From Pantoea deleyi (lineage in GTDB: Bacteria > Pseudomonadota > Gammaproteobacteria > Enterobacterales > Enterobacteriaceae): a stretch of DNA of 64,000 nucleotides. Positions 30,356 to 41,110 of the stretch are shown in pieces. Numbering within the stretch: the first letter of the stretch is position 1; each line of letters begins with the position of its first letter. The position numbers were made by a program, and so were the translations under genes. The notes beneath the pieces were generated by a model. The model saw nothing but the letters and a program-made list of their open reading frames with translations, searched no databases and was not told the DNA's origin. The stretch is taken from contig NZ_CP071405.1 in NCBI RefSeq assembly GCF_022647325.1, positions 1,240,001 through 1,304,000 of the forward strand. The letters are read 5' to 3'.

Positions 30356-33079
30356 ATGGCTACAATTCATGTAGACGGTAAAGAGTATGATGTGAACGGA
30401 GCGGACAACCTGCTACAGGCATGTCTCTCTCTGGGCCTTGATATTCCTTACTTTTGCTGGCATCCGGCGCTGGGAAGCGTTGGGGCCTGCCGCCAGTGTG
30501 CGGTAAAGCAATTCCAGAATGCCGAAGATACCCGTGGTCGTCTCGTCATGTCCTGCATGACGCCGGCCTCTGACGGCACATTCATCTCCATCGATGATGG
30601 CGAAGCGAAAGAGTTCCGCGAAAGCGTGGTGGAGTGGCTGATGACCAACCACCCACACGACTGCCCGGTGTGCGAAGAGGGCGGTAACTGTCACCTGCAG
30701 GATATGACAGTGATGACCGGCCACAGCTTCCGCCGCTATCGCTTCACCAAACGTACCCACCGCAATCAGGATCTCGGTCCGTTTATCTCCCATGAGATGA
30801 ACCGCTGTATCGCCTGTTACCGCTGCGTGCGTTACTACAAAGACTATGCCGATGGCAAAGATCTGGGTGTCTACGGCGCGCACGACAACGTCTACTTCGG
30901 TCGCCCGGAAGATGGCACGCTGGAGAGCGAATTCTCTGGCAACCTGGTTGAGATCTGCCCGACCGGGGTCTTCACCGACAAGACCCACTCCGAACGCTAT
31001 AACCGTAAATGGGACATGCAGTTTGCGCCGAGCATCTGCCAGCAGTGCAGCGTTGGCTGTAACACCAGCCCGGGTGAGCGCTATGGCGAACTGCGCCGTA
31101 TCGAAAACCGTTACAACGGCAGCGTCAACCACTACTTCCTCTGCGACCGTGGCCGCTTCGGCTATGGCTACGTGAACCGCAAAGATCGTCCGCGTCAGCC
31201 GATGCTGCTGCGTGGCAACGACTGGGTTACGCTGAACGCCGAACAGGCGGTCAACGCCGGTGCCGATTTGCTGCGTCAGGCGAAAAAAGTGATTGGTATC
31301 GGCTCGCCGCGCGCCAGCATCGAAAGCAACTTCGCGCTGCGTGAGCTGGTCGGTGCAGAAAACTTCTCTACCGGGATGCCCGCCGATGAGCAGGCACGTC
31401 TGGAACTGATGCTGAAAGTGCTGCGTGAAGGCGGGATTTATACGCCATCGCTGCGCGAAATCGAAAGCTACGATGCGGTGCTGGTGCTGGGTGAAGATCT
31501 GACGCAGGTCGGCGCTCGTGTCGCGCTCTCGGTGCGTCAGGCGGTGAAAGGCAAAGCCCGCGATATGGCGGCGGCGCAGAAAGTTGCCGACTGGCAGATC
31601 GCCGCGATCCTGAACATCGGTCAGAACGCGAAGCATCCGCTGTTTGTCACGCACGTCGATGAAACCCGTCTGGATGATATTGCCGCGTGGAGCTATCGCG
31701 CGCCGGTTGAAGATCAGGCGCGTCTCGGCTTCGCAATCGCCAGCGCGCTGGATGAATCTGCGCCTGCGGTTGCCGATTTCGACCGCGCGCTCAGCGGAAA
31801 AATGGATGTGGTCGTTCAGGCGCTGGCCGGAGCGAAAAAACCGTTAATCATCTCCGGCACCCACGCGGGCAGCACGGCGGTAATTGAAGCCGCGGCGAAC
31901 GTGGCCAGAGCGCTGAAAGCACGCGGCGCGGATGTCGGCATTACCCTGCTGGCCGACCACGCCAACAGCATGGGCCTGGGCATGATCGGCGGTAACCCGC
32001 TGGAGCAGGCGCTGGCGCAGCTGAGCAACGGTGAAGCCGATGCGCTGGTGGTGCTGGAGAACGATCTCTATCGTCATGCACCGAAAGCACTGGTGGACGC
32101 CGCACTGGCCCAGACCACTAACGTTATCGTGGTTGACCATCAGCGCACGGCGACGCTGGAAAAAGCCGGTCTGGTGTTATCAACCGCCAGCTTCGCGGAG
32201 AGCGATGGCACCTCGATCAACCACGAAGGCCGCGCTCAGCGTTTCTTCCAGGTTTACGATCCGGCGTACTACGACAACAGCGTGGTGATGCTGGAGAGCT
32301 GGCGCTGGCTGCATTCGCTGCACAGCACCCTGGAAAGCCGCCATGTGGACTGGACTCAGCTCGATCACGTCATCGATGCCGTGGTCGCACGTCTGCCGCA
32401 GCTGGCCGGGATCAAAGAGGCGGCACCGGATGCCAGCTTCCGTATTCGCGGTCAGAAACTGTCGCGTTCGCCTATCCGTAACAGCGGACGCACGGCGGCT
32501 CGCGCCAATATCAGCGTGCATGAACCGCGTCAGCCGCAGGATCAGGACACCATGTTTGCCTTCTCAATGGAAGGGAACAACCAGCCTTCAGCACCGCGTT
32601 CGCAGATTCCGTTCGCCTGGGCGCCAGGCTGGAACTCACCGCAGGCGTGGAACAAGTTTCAGGCCGAAGTGGGCGGTAAACTGCGTCATGGCGATCCGGG
32701 CGTACGCCTGTTTGACGCCAGCAGCGCTCAGCTGCCGTGGTTCACCACCGTTCCGTCAGCCTTCAGCCGCGATGCACAGTGGCGCGTGGCTCCTCTTCAT
32801 CGCCTGTTCGGCAGCGAAGAGATGTCACAGCGCTCACCGGTGTTCCAGCAGCGTATGGCCGAGCCTGCGCTGGTGATTAACCCGGAAGATGCGGCGAAAC
32901 TGGGCCTGAACCAGGGCGCGGCGGCAGAGTTCAGTTGTGCCGGTGAAACCGTGCGTCTGCCGGTCCGCTTCTCGGCGTCACTGCAGGCGGGACAGATTGG
33001 TCTGCCACTGGGCATGCCGGGCGTTCCGCCATTCCTGGCGAACGGTAAAATTGACACTCTGCAGGAGGCGGCGCAATGA
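30356..33079 (+). CDS. nuoG: NADH:quinone oxidoreductase subunit G
   Basis: 907 aa (E. coli 908). N-terminal [2Fe-2S] N1b ([16 protein letters not shown]), then the C-rich linker ([14 protein letters not shown]), N4 and N5 ligands ([21 protein letters not shown]) and the extra cluster N7 (CQQCSVGC) found in E. coli-type enzymes. A molybdopterin-oxidoreductase-like domain without known catalytic role fills the rest. Overlaps nuoH by 4 bases. Confidence 0.97.
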   Translation: MATIHVDGKEYDVNGADNLLQACLSLGLDIPYFCWHPALGSVGACRQCAVKQFQNAEDTRGRLVMSCMTPASDGTFISIDDGEAKEFRESVVEWLMTNHPHDCPVCEEGGNCHLQDMTVMTGHSFRRYRFTKRTHRNQDLGPFISHEMNRCIACYRCVRYYKDYADGKDLGVYGAHDNVYFGRPEDGTLESEFSGNLVEICPTGVFTDKTHSERYNRKWDMQFAPSICQQCSVGCNTSPGERYGELRRIENRYNGSVNHYFLCDRGRFGYGYVNRKDRPRQPMLLRGNDWVTLNAEQAVNAGADLLRQAKKVIGIGSPRASIESNFALRELVGAENFSTGMPADEQARLELMLKVLREGGIYTPSLREIESYDAVLVLGEDLTQVGARVALSVRQAVKGKARDMAAAQKVADWQIAAILNIGQNAKHPLFVTHVDETRLDDIAAWSYRAPVEDQARLGFAIASALDESAPAVADFDRALSGKMDVVVQALAGAKKPLIISGTHAGSTAVIEAAANVARALKARGADVGITLLADHANSMGLGMIGGNPLEQALAQLSNGEADALVVLENDLYRHAPKALVDAALAQTTNVIVVDHQRTATLEKAGLVLSTASFAESDGTSINHEGRAQRFFQVYDPAYYDNSVVMLESWRWLHSLHSTLESRHVDWTQLDHVIDAVVARLPQLAGIKEAAPDASFRIRGQKLSRSPIRNSGRTAARANISVHEPRQPQDQDTMFAFSMEGNNQPSAPRSQIPFAWAPGWNSPQAWNKFQAEVGGKLRHGDPGVRLFDASSAQLPWFTTVPSAFSRDAQWRVAPLHRLFGSEEMSQRSPVFQQRMAEPALVINPEDAAKLGLNQGAAAEFSCAGETVRLPVRFSASLQAGQIGLPLGMPGVPPFLANGKIDTLQEAAQ

Positions 33080-34053
33080 GCTGGTTAACACCGGACGTTA
33101 TCGACATTCTGCTGGCCATTGTAAAAGCCATCGTTATTCTGCTGGTGGTGGTGGCCTGTGGCGCGTTCATGAGCTTCGCCGAGCGTCGTCTGCTCGGCCT
33201 GTTCCAGAACCGTTACGGGCCTAACCGCGTAGGCTGGGGCGGCTCGCTGCAGCTGGTTGCGGACATGATCAAAATGTTCTTTAAAGAGGACTGGGTCCCG
33301 CCGTTTACCGATCGCTTTATCTTTACCCTGGCACCGGTTATCGCCTTTGTTTCGCTGCTGCTGGCCTTTGCTATCGTGCCGGTGTCGCCGACCTGGATGG
33401 TGACAGACCTGAACATCGGTCTGCTCTTCTTCCTGATGATGGCGGGCCTGGCCGTCTATGCCGTGCTGTTTGCGGGCTGGTCGAGTAACAACAAATACTC
33501 GCTGCTGGGTGCTATGCGCGCCTCGGCGCAGACCCTGAGCTACGAAGTGTTCCTGGGTCTGTCGCTGATGGGGGTGGTGGCGCAGGCGGGCTCGTTCAAC
33601 ATGAACGATATCGTCAACAGCCAGACGCATCTGTGGAACATCATCCCGCAGTTCTTTGGTTTTGTGACCTTCTGTATTGCGGGCGTGGCGGTGTGTCACC
33701 GTCACCCGTTTGACCAGCCGGAAGCGGAACAGGAGCTGGCAGATGGTTATCACATCGAATATGCCGGTATGAAATTCGGTCTGTTCTTTGTCGGCGAATA
33801 TGTGGCGATTACCACCGTTTCAGCGCTGATCGTCACGCTGTTCTTCGGTGGCTGGCACGGCCCATTCCTGCCGCCGTTCATCTGGTTCGCCCTGAAAACG
33901 GCGTTCTTTATGATGATGTTCATCCTGATCCGTGCTGCGCTTCCGCGTCCGCGTTACGACCAGGTGCTGTCATTCGGCTGGAAAGTGTGTCTGCCGTTGA
34001 CGCTGCTGAACCTGCTGGCTACGGCCGCAGTGATTCTCTACACAGCGTCGTAA
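33076..34053 (+). CDS. nuoH: NADH:quinone oxidoreductase subunit H
   Basis: 325 aa, the E. coli length. About eight membrane segments. The conserved [21 protein letters not shown] and SFNMNDIV loops plus [19 protein letters not shown] line the quinone tunnel. It connects the peripheral and membrane arms. Confidence 0.97.
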   Translation: MSWLTPDVIDILLAIVKAIVILLVVVACGAFMSFAERRLLGLFQNRYGPNRVGWGGSLQLVADMIKMFFKEDWVPPFTDRFIFTLAPVIAFVSLLLAFAIVPVSPTWMVTDLNIGLLFFLMMAGLAVYAVLFAGWSSNNKYSLLGAMRASAQTLSYEVFLGLSLMGVVAQAGSFNMNDIVNSQTHLWNIIPQFFGFVTFCIAGVAVCHRHPFDQPEAEQELADGYHIEYAGMKFGLFFVGEYVAITTVSALIVTLFFGGWHGPFLPPFIWFALKTAFFMMMFILIRAALPRPRYDQVLSFGWKVCLPLTLLNLLATAAVILYTAS

Positions 34054-34064
34054 GGGGTTAACAA

Positions 34065-34607
34065 ATGACTTTGAAAGATATTGTCGTAGGCTTTGGCACG
34101 ACAGTTCGCAGTATCTGGCTGATCGGCCTGCACGCCTTCGCCAAACGTGAAACTCAGATGTACCCGGAAGAGCCGGTCTATCTGCCGCCACGCTACCGTG
34201 GTCGTATCGTGTTAACCCGCGACCCGGATGGCGCAGAGCGCTGCGTCGCCTGTAACCTCTGTGCGGTAGCCTGCCCGGTTGGCTGTATCTCGCTGCAGAA
34301 AGCAGAAACCAAAGATGGCCGCTGGTATCCGGAGTTCTTCCGCATCAACTTCTCACGCTGCATCTTCTGCGGTATGTGTGAAGAGGCCTGTCCGACCACG
34401 GCGATTCAGCTGACCCCCGATTTCGAACTGGGTGAGTTCAAGCGTCAGGATCTGGTTTACGAGAAGGACGATCTGCTGATTTCGGGACCGGGTAAATATC
34501 CGGAGTACAACTTCTACCGCATGGCGGGTATGGCGATTGACGGTAAAGATAAGGGCGACGCGGAAAACGAAGCGAAGCCTGTCGACGTCAAAGGCTTATT
34601 ACCTTAA
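34065..34607 (+). CDS. nuoI: NADH:quinone oxidoreductase subunit I
   Basis: 180 aa, as in E. coli. Two [4Fe-4S] ferredoxin motifs, [15 protein letters not shown] and [15 protein letters not shown], carry clusters N6a and N6b on the way to N2. Starts 11 bases after nuoH. Confidence 0.97.
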   Translation: MTLKDIVVGFGTTVRSIWLIGLHAFAKRETQMYPEEPVYLPPRYRGRIVLTRDPDGAERCVACNLCAVACPVGCISLQKAETKDGRWYPEFFRINFSRCIFCGMCEEACPTTAIQLTPDFELGEFKRQDLVYEKDDLLISGPGKYPEYNFYRMAGMAIDGKDKGDAENEAKPVDVKGLLP

Positions 34608-34617
34608 GGAGCAAGGC

Positions 34618-35169
34618 ATGGAATTTGCGTTTTATCTTTGCGGACTGGTGGCGGTGCTGACGACGTTGCGCGTCATCACCCACACTAATCCGGTACATGC
34701 GTTGCTGTACCTGATCGTGTCGCTGTTATCGATCGCGGGTGTCTTCTTCTCGATGGGCGCCTACTTTGCCGGTGCGCTGGAGATCATCGTTTACGCCGGG
34801 GCCATCATGGTGCTGTTCGTCTTCGTGGTCATGATGCTGAACCTGGGCAAACAGACCGAGAAGCAGGAGCGCGAGTGGCTCAGCCCGTCACTGTGGATTG
34901 GTCCGGGTCTGGTGTCATTGCTGCTGCTGGTGGTGATGGTCTATGCCATTCTGACGGCCAACGATCAGGGCATCGATGGCACCGTTATCGACGCGAAAGC
35001 GGTCGGTATCAGCCTGTTTGGTCCTTATGTTCTGGCGGTTGAGCTGGCTTCAATGCTGCTGCTGGCGGGTCTGGTCGTGGCGTTCCACATTGGTCGTGAA
35101 GAGCGTCAGGGTGAAGTCCTGAGCAACCGTCCTGCTGACGCCGCCCAGGTGAAAAAGGAGAGCGCATGA
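34618..35169 (+). CDS. nuoJ: NADH:quinone oxidoreductase subunit J
   Basis: 183 aa from ATG 34618 ([20 protein letters not shown] upstream), against 184 in E. coli. The open frame extends left across the end of nuoI and is rejected. Five membrane segments, with the conserved [20 protein letters not shown] that includes the pi-bulge helix of proton-coupling models. Overlaps nuoK by 4 bases. Confidence 0.96.
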   Translation: MEFAFYLCGLVAVLTTLRVITHTNPVHALLYLIVSLLSIAGVFFSMGAYFAGALEIIVYAGAIMVLFVFVVMMLNLGKQTEKQEREWLSPSLWIGPGLVSLLLLVVMVYAILTANDQGIDGTVIDAKAVGISLFGPYVLAVELASMLLLAGLVVAFHIGREERQGEVLSNRPADAAQVKKESA

Positions 35170-35468
35170 TCCCGTTACAACATGGATTGATTCTTGCCGC
35201 CGTGCTGTTTGTCCTCGGACTGACATCGCTGGTGATACGCCGCAATCTGCTGTTTATGCTGATCGGCCTTGAAATCATGATCAACGCCGCCGCTTTAGCT
35301 CTGGTGGTTGCCGGAAGCTACTGGGGTCAGGCCGATGGACAGGTGATGTATATCCTGGCGATCAGCCTGGCGGCAGCGGAAGCCAGTATCGGTCTGGCAC
35401 TGCTGCTTCAGCTCTATCGTCGTCGTCAGACGCTGAACATTGATACTGTGAGCGAGATGCGCGGATGA
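35166..35468 (+). CDS. nuoK: NADH:quinone oxidoreductase subunit K
   Basis: 100 aa, the family length. Three membrane segments with the conserved membrane Glu in [14 protein letters not shown] and a second in [11 protein letters not shown]. An MrpC-like proton-channel subunit. Overlaps nuoL by 4 bases. Confidence 0.97.
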   Translation: MIPLQHGLILAAVLFVLGLTSLVIRRNLLFMLIGLEIMINAAALALVVAGSYWGQADGQVMYILAISLAAAEASIGLALLLQLYRRRQTLNIDTVSEMRG

Positions 35469-37300
35469 ATCTTCTCTATTTAACTGTCTTGTTTCCGCTA
35501 ATCGGCTTTCTGCTGTTAGCGTTTTCGCGCGGTCGCTGGTCTGAGAACCTGTCGGCCACGGTGGGTATGGGATCGGTGGGGCTGGCGGCCCTGACCACGG
35601 CGATGATCGGTTTCGACTTCTTCGCTAACGGCCAGCAGGCTTACACCCAGTCACTCTGGACCTGGATGCATGTCGGCAACTTTGACATGAAGGTCAACCT
35701 GACGCTGGATGGCCTGTCGCTGACCATGCTGTCGGTCGTGACCGGCGTCGGCTTCTTTATTCACATGTTCGCCTCCTGGTATATGCGTGGAGAAGAGGGC
35801 TATTCCCGCTTCTTCGCCTACACCAACCTGTTTATCGCCAGCATGGTGGTTCTGGTGCTGGCCGATAACCTGATGCTGATGTATCTGGGCTGGGAAGGGG
35901 TAGGGCTCTGCTCCTATCTGCTGATCGGCTTCTACTACAGCAATCCGGAAAATGGCAAAGCGGCGATGAAAGCGTTCATCATCACCCGCGTCGGCGACGT
36001 CTTCCTGGCTTTCGGCCTGTTCATCCTCTACAACGAACTGGGCACGCTGAACTTCCGCGAGATGATGGAACTGGCGCCGGCGCATTTCGCCGCCGACAAC
36101 CATATGCTGCAGTGGGCGACACTGATGCTGCTGGGTGGCGCGGTCGGTAAATCGGCGCAGCTGCCATTACAGACCTGGCTGGCGGATGCGATGGCCGGTC
36201 CGACACCGGTTTCGGCGCTGATCCACGCCGCGACCATGGTGACGGCGGGCGTCTATCTGATCGCCCGCAGCCACGGCCTCTTCCTGCTGACGCCGGAAGT
36301 GCTGCATCTGGTGGGGATTATCGGGGCCATTACGCTGGTGCTGGCCGGTTTCGCGGCGCTGGTGCAGACCGACATCAAACGTGTTCTCGCGTACTCCACC
36401 ATGAGTCAGATCGGCTACATGTTCCTGGCGCTGGGTGTTCAGGCCTGGGACGCGGCGATTTTCCATCTGATGACGCACGCCTTCTTCAAAGCGCTGCTGT
36501 TCCTCTCGTCGGGTTCCGTGATTCTGGCCTGCCATCACGAGCAGAACATTTTCAAAATGGGTGGCCTGCGTAAGAGCATTCCGCTGGTCTACACCTGCTT
36601 CCTGGTCGGTGGCGCGGCGCTGGCGGCCCTGCCGCTGATTACGGCGGGCTTCTACAGTAAAGATGAGATCCTGTTTGGCGCACTGGCTAACGGGCACATC
36701 AATCTGATGGTGGCGGGTCTGGTCGGGGCGTTCCTGACCTCTATCTACACCTTCCGCATGATCTTTATCGTGTTCCACGGTGAAGAGAAAATCCACGCGC
36801 ATGCTGGCAAAGGCATCACTCACCATCTGCCGCTGATCGTGCTGCTGCTGCTCTCCACCTTCATTGGTGCGCTGATCACGCCACCGCTGGCGGGCGTTCT
36901 GCCAGCCAATGAATTTGGTGAAGCGGGCAAAGTGGGACTGGAAATCACCTCAGGCGTTGTCGCAATCGTCGGCATTCTGATTGCAGCGGCGCTGTGGCTG
37001 GGCAAACGTGAGCTGGTTACCCGTATCGCAAACAGCGCACCGGGCCGTTTCTTCGGCACCTGGTGGTTTGCGGCCTGGGGCTTCGACTGGCTCTACGACA
37101 AAGTGTTCATCAAACCCTATCTGGGCATTGCGTGGCTGCTGAAGCGCGACCCACTGAATGGCGTGATGAACCTGCCTGCACTGCTGTCACGTGTAGCTAA
37201 CAAAGGCCTCGTCGTCAGTGAAAACGGCTACCTGCGCTGGTACGTGGCGTCAATGAGCGTCGGTGCCGTGCTGGTGCTGGCTCTGCTGCTGGTGATTTAA
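35465..37300 (+). CDS. nuoL: NADH:quinone oxidoreductase subunit L
   Basis: 611 aa (E. coli 613). An antiporter-like subunit with about 16 membrane helices and the long lateral helix at the C-terminus. Key motifs are [43 protein letters not shown] and [15 protein letters not shown]. It pumps protons at the far end of the membrane arm. Followed by an unusual 205-bp spacer. Confidence 0.97.
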   Translation: MNLLYLTVLFPLIGFLLLAFSRGRWSENLSATVGMGSVGLAALTTAMIGFDFFANGQQAYTQSLWTWMHVGNFDMKVNLTLDGLSLTMLSVVTGVGFFIHMFASWYMRGEEGYSRFFAYTNLFIASMVVLVLADNLMLMYLGWEGVGLCSYLLIGFYYSNPENGKAAMKAFIITRVGDVFLAFGLFILYNELGTLNFREMMELAPAHFAADNHMLQWATLMLLGGAVGKSAQLPLQTWLADAMAGPTPVSALIHAATMVTAGVYLIARSHGLFLLTPEVLHLVGIIGAITLVLAGFAALVQTDIKRVLAYSTMSQIGYMFLALGVQAWDAAIFHLMTHAFFKALLFLSSGSVILACHHEQNIFKMGGLRKSIPLVYTCFLVGGAALAALPLITAGFYSKDEILFGALANGHINLMVAGLVGAFLTSIYTFRMIFIVFHGEEKIHAHAGKGITHHLPLIVLLLLSTFIGALITPPLAGVLPANEFGEAGKVGLEITSGVVAIVGILIAAALWLGKRELVTRIANSAPGRFFGTWWFAAWGFDWLYDKVFIKPYLGIAWLLKRDPLNGVMNLPALLSRVANKGLVVSENGYLRWYVASMSVGAVLVLALLLVI

Positions 37301-37312
37301 AGATTGATGAGC

Positions 37313-37332
37313 GGGGTGAGTTCGCTCACCCC
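37313..37332 (+). other. Hairpin directly after nuoL
   Basis: Perfect 8-bp stem GGGGTGAG (37313-37320) / CTCACCCC (37325-37332) with a TTCG loop, 12 bases after the nuoL stop. No U tract; a transcript-stabilising or processing hairpin is likely. Confidence 0.6.
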
Positions 37333-37353
37333 AATGAAGAATGTCAAAATAAC

Positions 37354-37479
37354 CTGAGTAATGAGCGTTATCGACGCAGCCAGTTTCATCACCGCCAGCG
37401 CACAGCGACCGGAGCATACCGAGGTATGTGAGGGTTGCCAGCACAGCCGGGGGTGAAAATGGCGAGTAGGATAGCTCAG
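37354..37479. repeat. ERIC-like palindromic element in the nuoL-nuoM spacer
   Basis: 126 bp bounded by CTGAG (37354-37358) and its complement CTCAG (37475-37479). At the centre is GGAGCATACCGAGGTATGTGA (hairpin CATAC/GTATG at 37415-37428), the same design as the ERIC core as I recall it (GGAGC-WTAC-N4-GTAWGTGA). Further imperfect pairing joins TTTCATCACC (37384-37393) with GGTGAAA (37452-37458). The length equals that of ERIC elements. Identification is from memory and needs genome-wide comparison. Confidence 0.5.
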
Positions 37480-37505
37480 AAAAGGAAATATAAGGGAAGT
37501 GTGCC

Positions 37506-39026
37506 GTGTTATTACCTTGGCTAATTATCATACCCTTCGTCGGCGGTCTGATCTGCTGGCTCACTGAGCGCCTCGGCGCGAAGGTGCCACGCTGGATCGC
37601 GCTGATCACCATGGGGCTGACGTTGGCGCTTTCGCTGCAACTCTGGTTGCAGGGAGGCTATTCACTGACGCAGGCAGCGGGCATTCCGCAGTGGCAGTCA
37701 AGTTTCTCCGTTCCCTGGATCCCACGCTTCGGCATCAGCTTCCATTTAGCCATTGATGGGCTGTCGCTGCTGATGGTGGTGCTGACCGGCCTGCTGGGTC
37801 TGATGGCGGTGCTCTGTTCCTGGAACGAGATCTCGAAGTATCAGGGCTTTTTCCACCTGAACCTGATGTGGATCCTGGGCGGCGTGATCGGTGTGTTCCT
37901 CTCCATCGACCTGTTCCTGTTCTTCTTCTTCTGGGAAATGATGCTGGTGCCGATGTACTTCCTCATCGCGCTCTGGGGTCATAAAGCGTCAGACGGTAAA
38001 ACCCGTATCTCCGCGGCGACCAAATTCTTCATCTATACCCAGGCGTCGGGCCTGGTGATGCTGATTGCGATTCTGGGCCTGGTGTTTGTTCACTACAACG
38101 CAACCGGCGTCTGGACATTCAGCTATGAGCAGCTGCTGCAGACCCCGATGTCGAGCGGCGTGGAATACCTGCTGATGCTGGGCTTCTTCATCGCCTTTGC
38201 CGTGAAGATGCCGGTCGTGCCTTTACACGGCTGGCTGCCGGATGCGCACAGTCAGGCACCGACCGCAGGCTCCGTCGACCTGGCCGGTATTCTGCTGAAA
38301 ACCGCAGCATACGGTTTACTGCGCTTCAGTCTGCCGCTGTTCCCGAACGCCTCCGCCGAGTTTGCGCCGATTGCCAACTGGTTAGGCATCATCGGTATCT
38401 TCTACGGCGCCTGGATGGCCTTCTCGCAGACCGATATCAAACGCCTGATCGCTTACACCTCGATTTCGCACATGGGCTTTGTGCTGATTGCCATCTACAC
38501 CGGCAGCCAGCTGGCGCTGCAGGGTGCGGTGATTCAGATGATTGCGCACGGTCTCTCCGCTGCGGCACTCTTCATCCTGTGTGGTCAGCTCTATGAGCGT
38601 CTGCATACCCGTGATATGCGTCAGATGGGGGGCCTCTGGTCGCGCATCAAATGGATCCCGGGCCTGTCGCTGTTCTTCGCGGTCGCCAACCTCGGTATGC
38701 CGGGCACCGGTAACTTCGTCGGCGAATTTATGATCCTGACAGGCAGTTTCCAGGTGGTGCCGACGATTATCGTCATCGCGACCTTTGGTCTGGTGTTCGC
38801 CTCGGTTTACTCGCTGGTGATGATGCAGCGCGCTTACTACGGCGAAGCGAAATCGAAAGATCCGCTGCCGGGCATGTCCCCGCGTGAGTTTATGACCATC
38901 GGTGTTCTGGTGGTGCTGCTGGTGCTGCTGGGCGTCTATCCACAGCCGATTCTGGATACTTCGCACGCTGCCATGAGCAATATTCAGCAGTGGTTTACCG
39001 CTTCAATTTCAACTACAAGGCCGTAA
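37506..39026 (+). CDS. nuoM: NADH:quinone oxidoreductase subunit M
   Basis: 506 aa (E. coli 509), from a GTG at 37506 followed by LLPWLIIIPFVGG, which matches the family start. About 14 helices. Conserved FFFFWEMMLVPMYFLIALWG, KMPVVPLHGWLPDAHSQAPT and KRLIAYTSISHMGFV contain the proton-channel Glu and Lys residues. The spacer before it holds the palindromic element; AAGGGAAG just upstream is the ribosome site. Confidence 0.96.
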   Translation: MLLPWLIIIPFVGGLICWLTERLGAKVPRWIALITMGLTLALSLQLWLQGGYSLTQAAGIPQWQSSFSVPWIPRFGISFHLAIDGLSLLMVVLTGLLGLMAVLCSWNEISKYQGFFHLNLMWILGGVIGVFLSIDLFLFFFFWEMMLVPMYFLIALWGHKASDGKTRISAATKFFIYTQASGLVMLIAILGLVFVHYNATGVWTFSYEQLLQTPMSSGVEYLLMLGFFIAFAVKMPVVPLHGWLPDAHSQAPTAGSVDLAGILLKTAAYGLLRFSLPLFPNASAEFAPIANWLGIIGIFYGAWMAFSQTDIKRLIAYTSISHMGFVLIAIYTGSQLALQGAVIQMIAHGLSAAALFILCGQLYERLHTRDMRQMGGLWSRIKWIPGLSLFFAVANLGMPGTGNFVGEFMILTGSFQVVPTIIVIATFGLVFASVYSLVMMQRAYYGEAKSKDPLPGMSPREFMTIGVLVVLLVLLGVYPQPILDTSHAAMSNIQQWFTASISTTRP

Positions 39027-39032
39027 TTCGCC

Positions 39033-40490
39033 ATGACAATAACTCCTCAACAATTGATTGCGTTGCTGCCGCTGTTAATCGTCGGATTGACGGTGGTGGT
39101 TGTGATGCTGTCCATTGCCTGGCGACGCAACCACTTCGTTAACGCCACGCTAACGGTGGTTGGCCTGAACCTGGCGCTGCTCTCGCTCTACTTTGTCGGG
39201 CAGGTTGGCGCGATGGATGTGACGCCGCTGCTGCGTATCGATGGCTACGCGATGTTCTATACCGCGCTGGTGATGCTGGCCAGCCTGGCGACCTGTACCT
39301 TTGCCTATCCGTGGCTGGCCGGTTTCCCGGACAACAAAGATGAGTTCTATCTGCTGGTCCTGATTGCGGCCCTGGGCGGCATCGTGCTGGCCAGCGCTAA
39401 CCATCTGGCCGCGCTGTTCATCGGGATTGAACTGCTGTCACTGCCGCTGTTTGGTCTGATTGGCTACGCCTTCCGCCAGAAACGTTCGCTGGAAGCGGCG
39501 CTGAAATACACCATTCTGTCGGCGGCGGCCTCTTCATTCCTGCTGTTTGGCATCGCGCTGATCTACGCAGATTCGGGCAACCTGAGCTTCGTGGCGCTGG
39601 GCAAGAGTCTGACGGACAGCATGATCCACGAACCGCTGCTGCTGGTGGGGCTGGGTATGATGATCATCGGCCTGGGCTTTAAGCTCTCGCTGGTGCCATT
39701 CCACCTCTGGACGCCGGATGTCTATCAGGGTGCGCCTGCGCCGGTCTCCACCTTCCTGGCTACCGCTAGTAAGATTGCGATCTTCGGTGTCATCATGCGC
39801 CTGTTCATGTATGCGCCGGTGACCGACAGCGAAGCCGTCCGCACCGTGCTGGCGGTGATCGCCTTCGTATCGATTCTGTTCGGTAACCTGATGGCGATTT
39901 CGCAGAGCAACATCAAGCGTCTGCTGGGTTACTCCTCGATCGCGCACCTCGGCTATCTGCTGGTGGCGCTGATTGCGGTGAAAGATCATCAGCTGTCGCT
40001 GGAAACCTCCGGCGTCTATCTGGCGGGTTATCTCTTCAGCAGCCTGGGCGCCTTTGGCGTGGTGAGCCTGATGTCCAGCCCGTATCGTGGCCCGGATGCC
40101 GACTCGCTCTACTCTTACCGTGGTCTGTTCTGGCATCGTCCAATCCTGTCTGCGGTCATGACCGTGATGATGCTGTCGCTGGCCGGTATCCCGATGACGC
40201 TGGGCTTTATCGGTAAGTTCTACGTGATCGCGTCAGGCGTCAGCGCCCACCTCTGGTGGCTGACCGGTGCCGTGGTAGCGGGCAGTGCGATTGGCCTCTA
40301 CTACTACCTGCGCGTGACCGTGAGCCTCTACCTCAGCCCGCCGGAACTGCATACCCGCGATACCCCGGCGAACTGGGCGTTTACGGCCGGTGGTGTGGTG
40401 GTACTGATCTCCGCCATTCTGGTGTTGCTGTTAGGGGTTTACCCGCAGCCGCTCATCAGGCTGGTGCAGATGGCGCAGCCACTGATGTAA
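39033..40490 (+). CDS. nuoN: NADH:quinone oxidoreductase subunit N
   Basis: 485 aa, the E. coli length. About 14 helices, with [40 protein letters not shown] and [19 protein letters not shown]. The third antiporter-like proton pump subunit and last gene of nuo, six bases after nuoM and ahead of a strong terminator. Confidence 0.97.
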   Translation: MTITPQQLIALLPLLIVGLTVVVVMLSIAWRRNHFVNATLTVVGLNLALLSLYFVGQVGAMDVTPLLRIDGYAMFYTALVMLASLATCTFAYPWLAGFPDNKDEFYLLVLIAALGGIVLASANHLAALFIGIELLSLPLFGLIGYAFRQKRSLEAALKYTILSAAASSFLLFGIALIYADSGNLSFVALGKSLTDSMIHEPLLLVGLGMMIIGLGFKLSLVPFHLWTPDVYQGAPAPVSTFLATASKIAIFGVIMRLFMYAPVTDSEAVRTVLAVIAFVSILFGNLMAISQSNIKRLLGYSSIAHLGYLLVALIAVKDHQLSLETSGVYLAGYLFSSLGAFGVVSLMSSPYRGPDADSLYSYRGLFWHRPILSAVMTVMMLSLAGIPMTLGFIGKFYVIASGVSAHLWWLTGAVVAGSAIGLYYYLRVTVSLYLSPPELHTRDTPANWAFTAGGVVVLISAILVLLLGVYPQPLIRLVQMAQPLM

Positions 40491-40511
40491 ACCGCGCTCT
40501 GCGACGAATCA

Positions 40512-40538
40512 ATCAGGCCTCCGGGCCTGATTTTTTTT
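40512..40538 (+). terminator. Intrinsic terminator of the nuo operon
   Basis: ATCAGGCC (40512-40519) and GGCCTGAT (40524-40531) form a perfect 8-bp stem, followed by eight T. Confidence 0.9.
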
Positions 40539-40618
40539 GTCTGAAGATCGGCTAACCGGCAGATGCGGGCCGGCGCGCGCTGAGGTAATGTATCCCTTTC
40601 ATTCCGCAGGGAGAGACG

Positions 40619-41077
40619 ATGAATATTGACTGGCAGGACAGACATCACAGTGAACTCACGCCGCATGAGCTCTATGCGCTGCTGGCGTTACGCAGCGCCG
40701 TGTTCGTGGTGGAGCAGCAGTGCGCCTATCTGGATGTGGATGGCAACGATCTGCGGGCGGACAACCGCCATCTGCTGGGCATGGCCGCGGGGCAGCTGGT
40801 GGCCTATGCGCGCCTTCTCTCGCCGGAGGATGAGAGCAGCCCGGTGAAGATCGGACGGGTCATCGTTTCAGATCGGGTGCGGGGCGCGCGGCTGGGTAAC
40901 CGGCTGATGGAGCAGGCTATCGGCCGCTGTCAGCAGCACTGGCCGGGGCGTGACCTCTTTCTTTCCGCGCAGGCCCATCTGGAAAATTTCTATCAGCGGC
41001 ACGGGTTCATCGCGGTGGGGGAGCGCTATCTGGAGGATGGTATCCCGCACGTCGATATGCGGAAGAACGCACCATAA
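40619..41077 (+). CDS. elaA: GNAT acetyltransferase ElaA
   Basis: 152 aa (E. coli 153). GNAT fold with the acetyl-CoA loop in VRGARLGNRLMEQAI (about residues 82-96), preceded by KIGRVIVSDRV, and the closing FYQRHGFIAVGERYLEDGIPHVDM. Substrate unknown. A GGGAGA site precedes the ATG. Ends at a bidirectional terminator shared with opgD. Confidence 0.93.
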   Translation: MNIDWQDRHHSELTPHELYALLALRSAVFVVEQQCAYLDVDGNDLRADNRHLLGMAAGQLVAYARLLSPEDESSPVKIGRVIVSDRVRGARLGNRLMEQAIGRCQQHWPGRDLFLSAQAHLENFYQRHGFIAVGERYLEDGIPHVDMRKNAP

Positions 41078-41078
41078 G

Positions 41079-41108
41079 AAAAGGCGAGACCGGAGTCTCG
41101 CCTTTTTT
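41079..41108. terminator. Bidirectional terminator between elaA and opgD
   Basis: AAAAGGCGAGAC (41079-41090) and GTCTCGCCTTTT (41095-41106) form a 12-bp stem, loop CGGA, flanked by A and T tracts. Confidence 0.9.
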
Positions 41109-41110
41109 CA

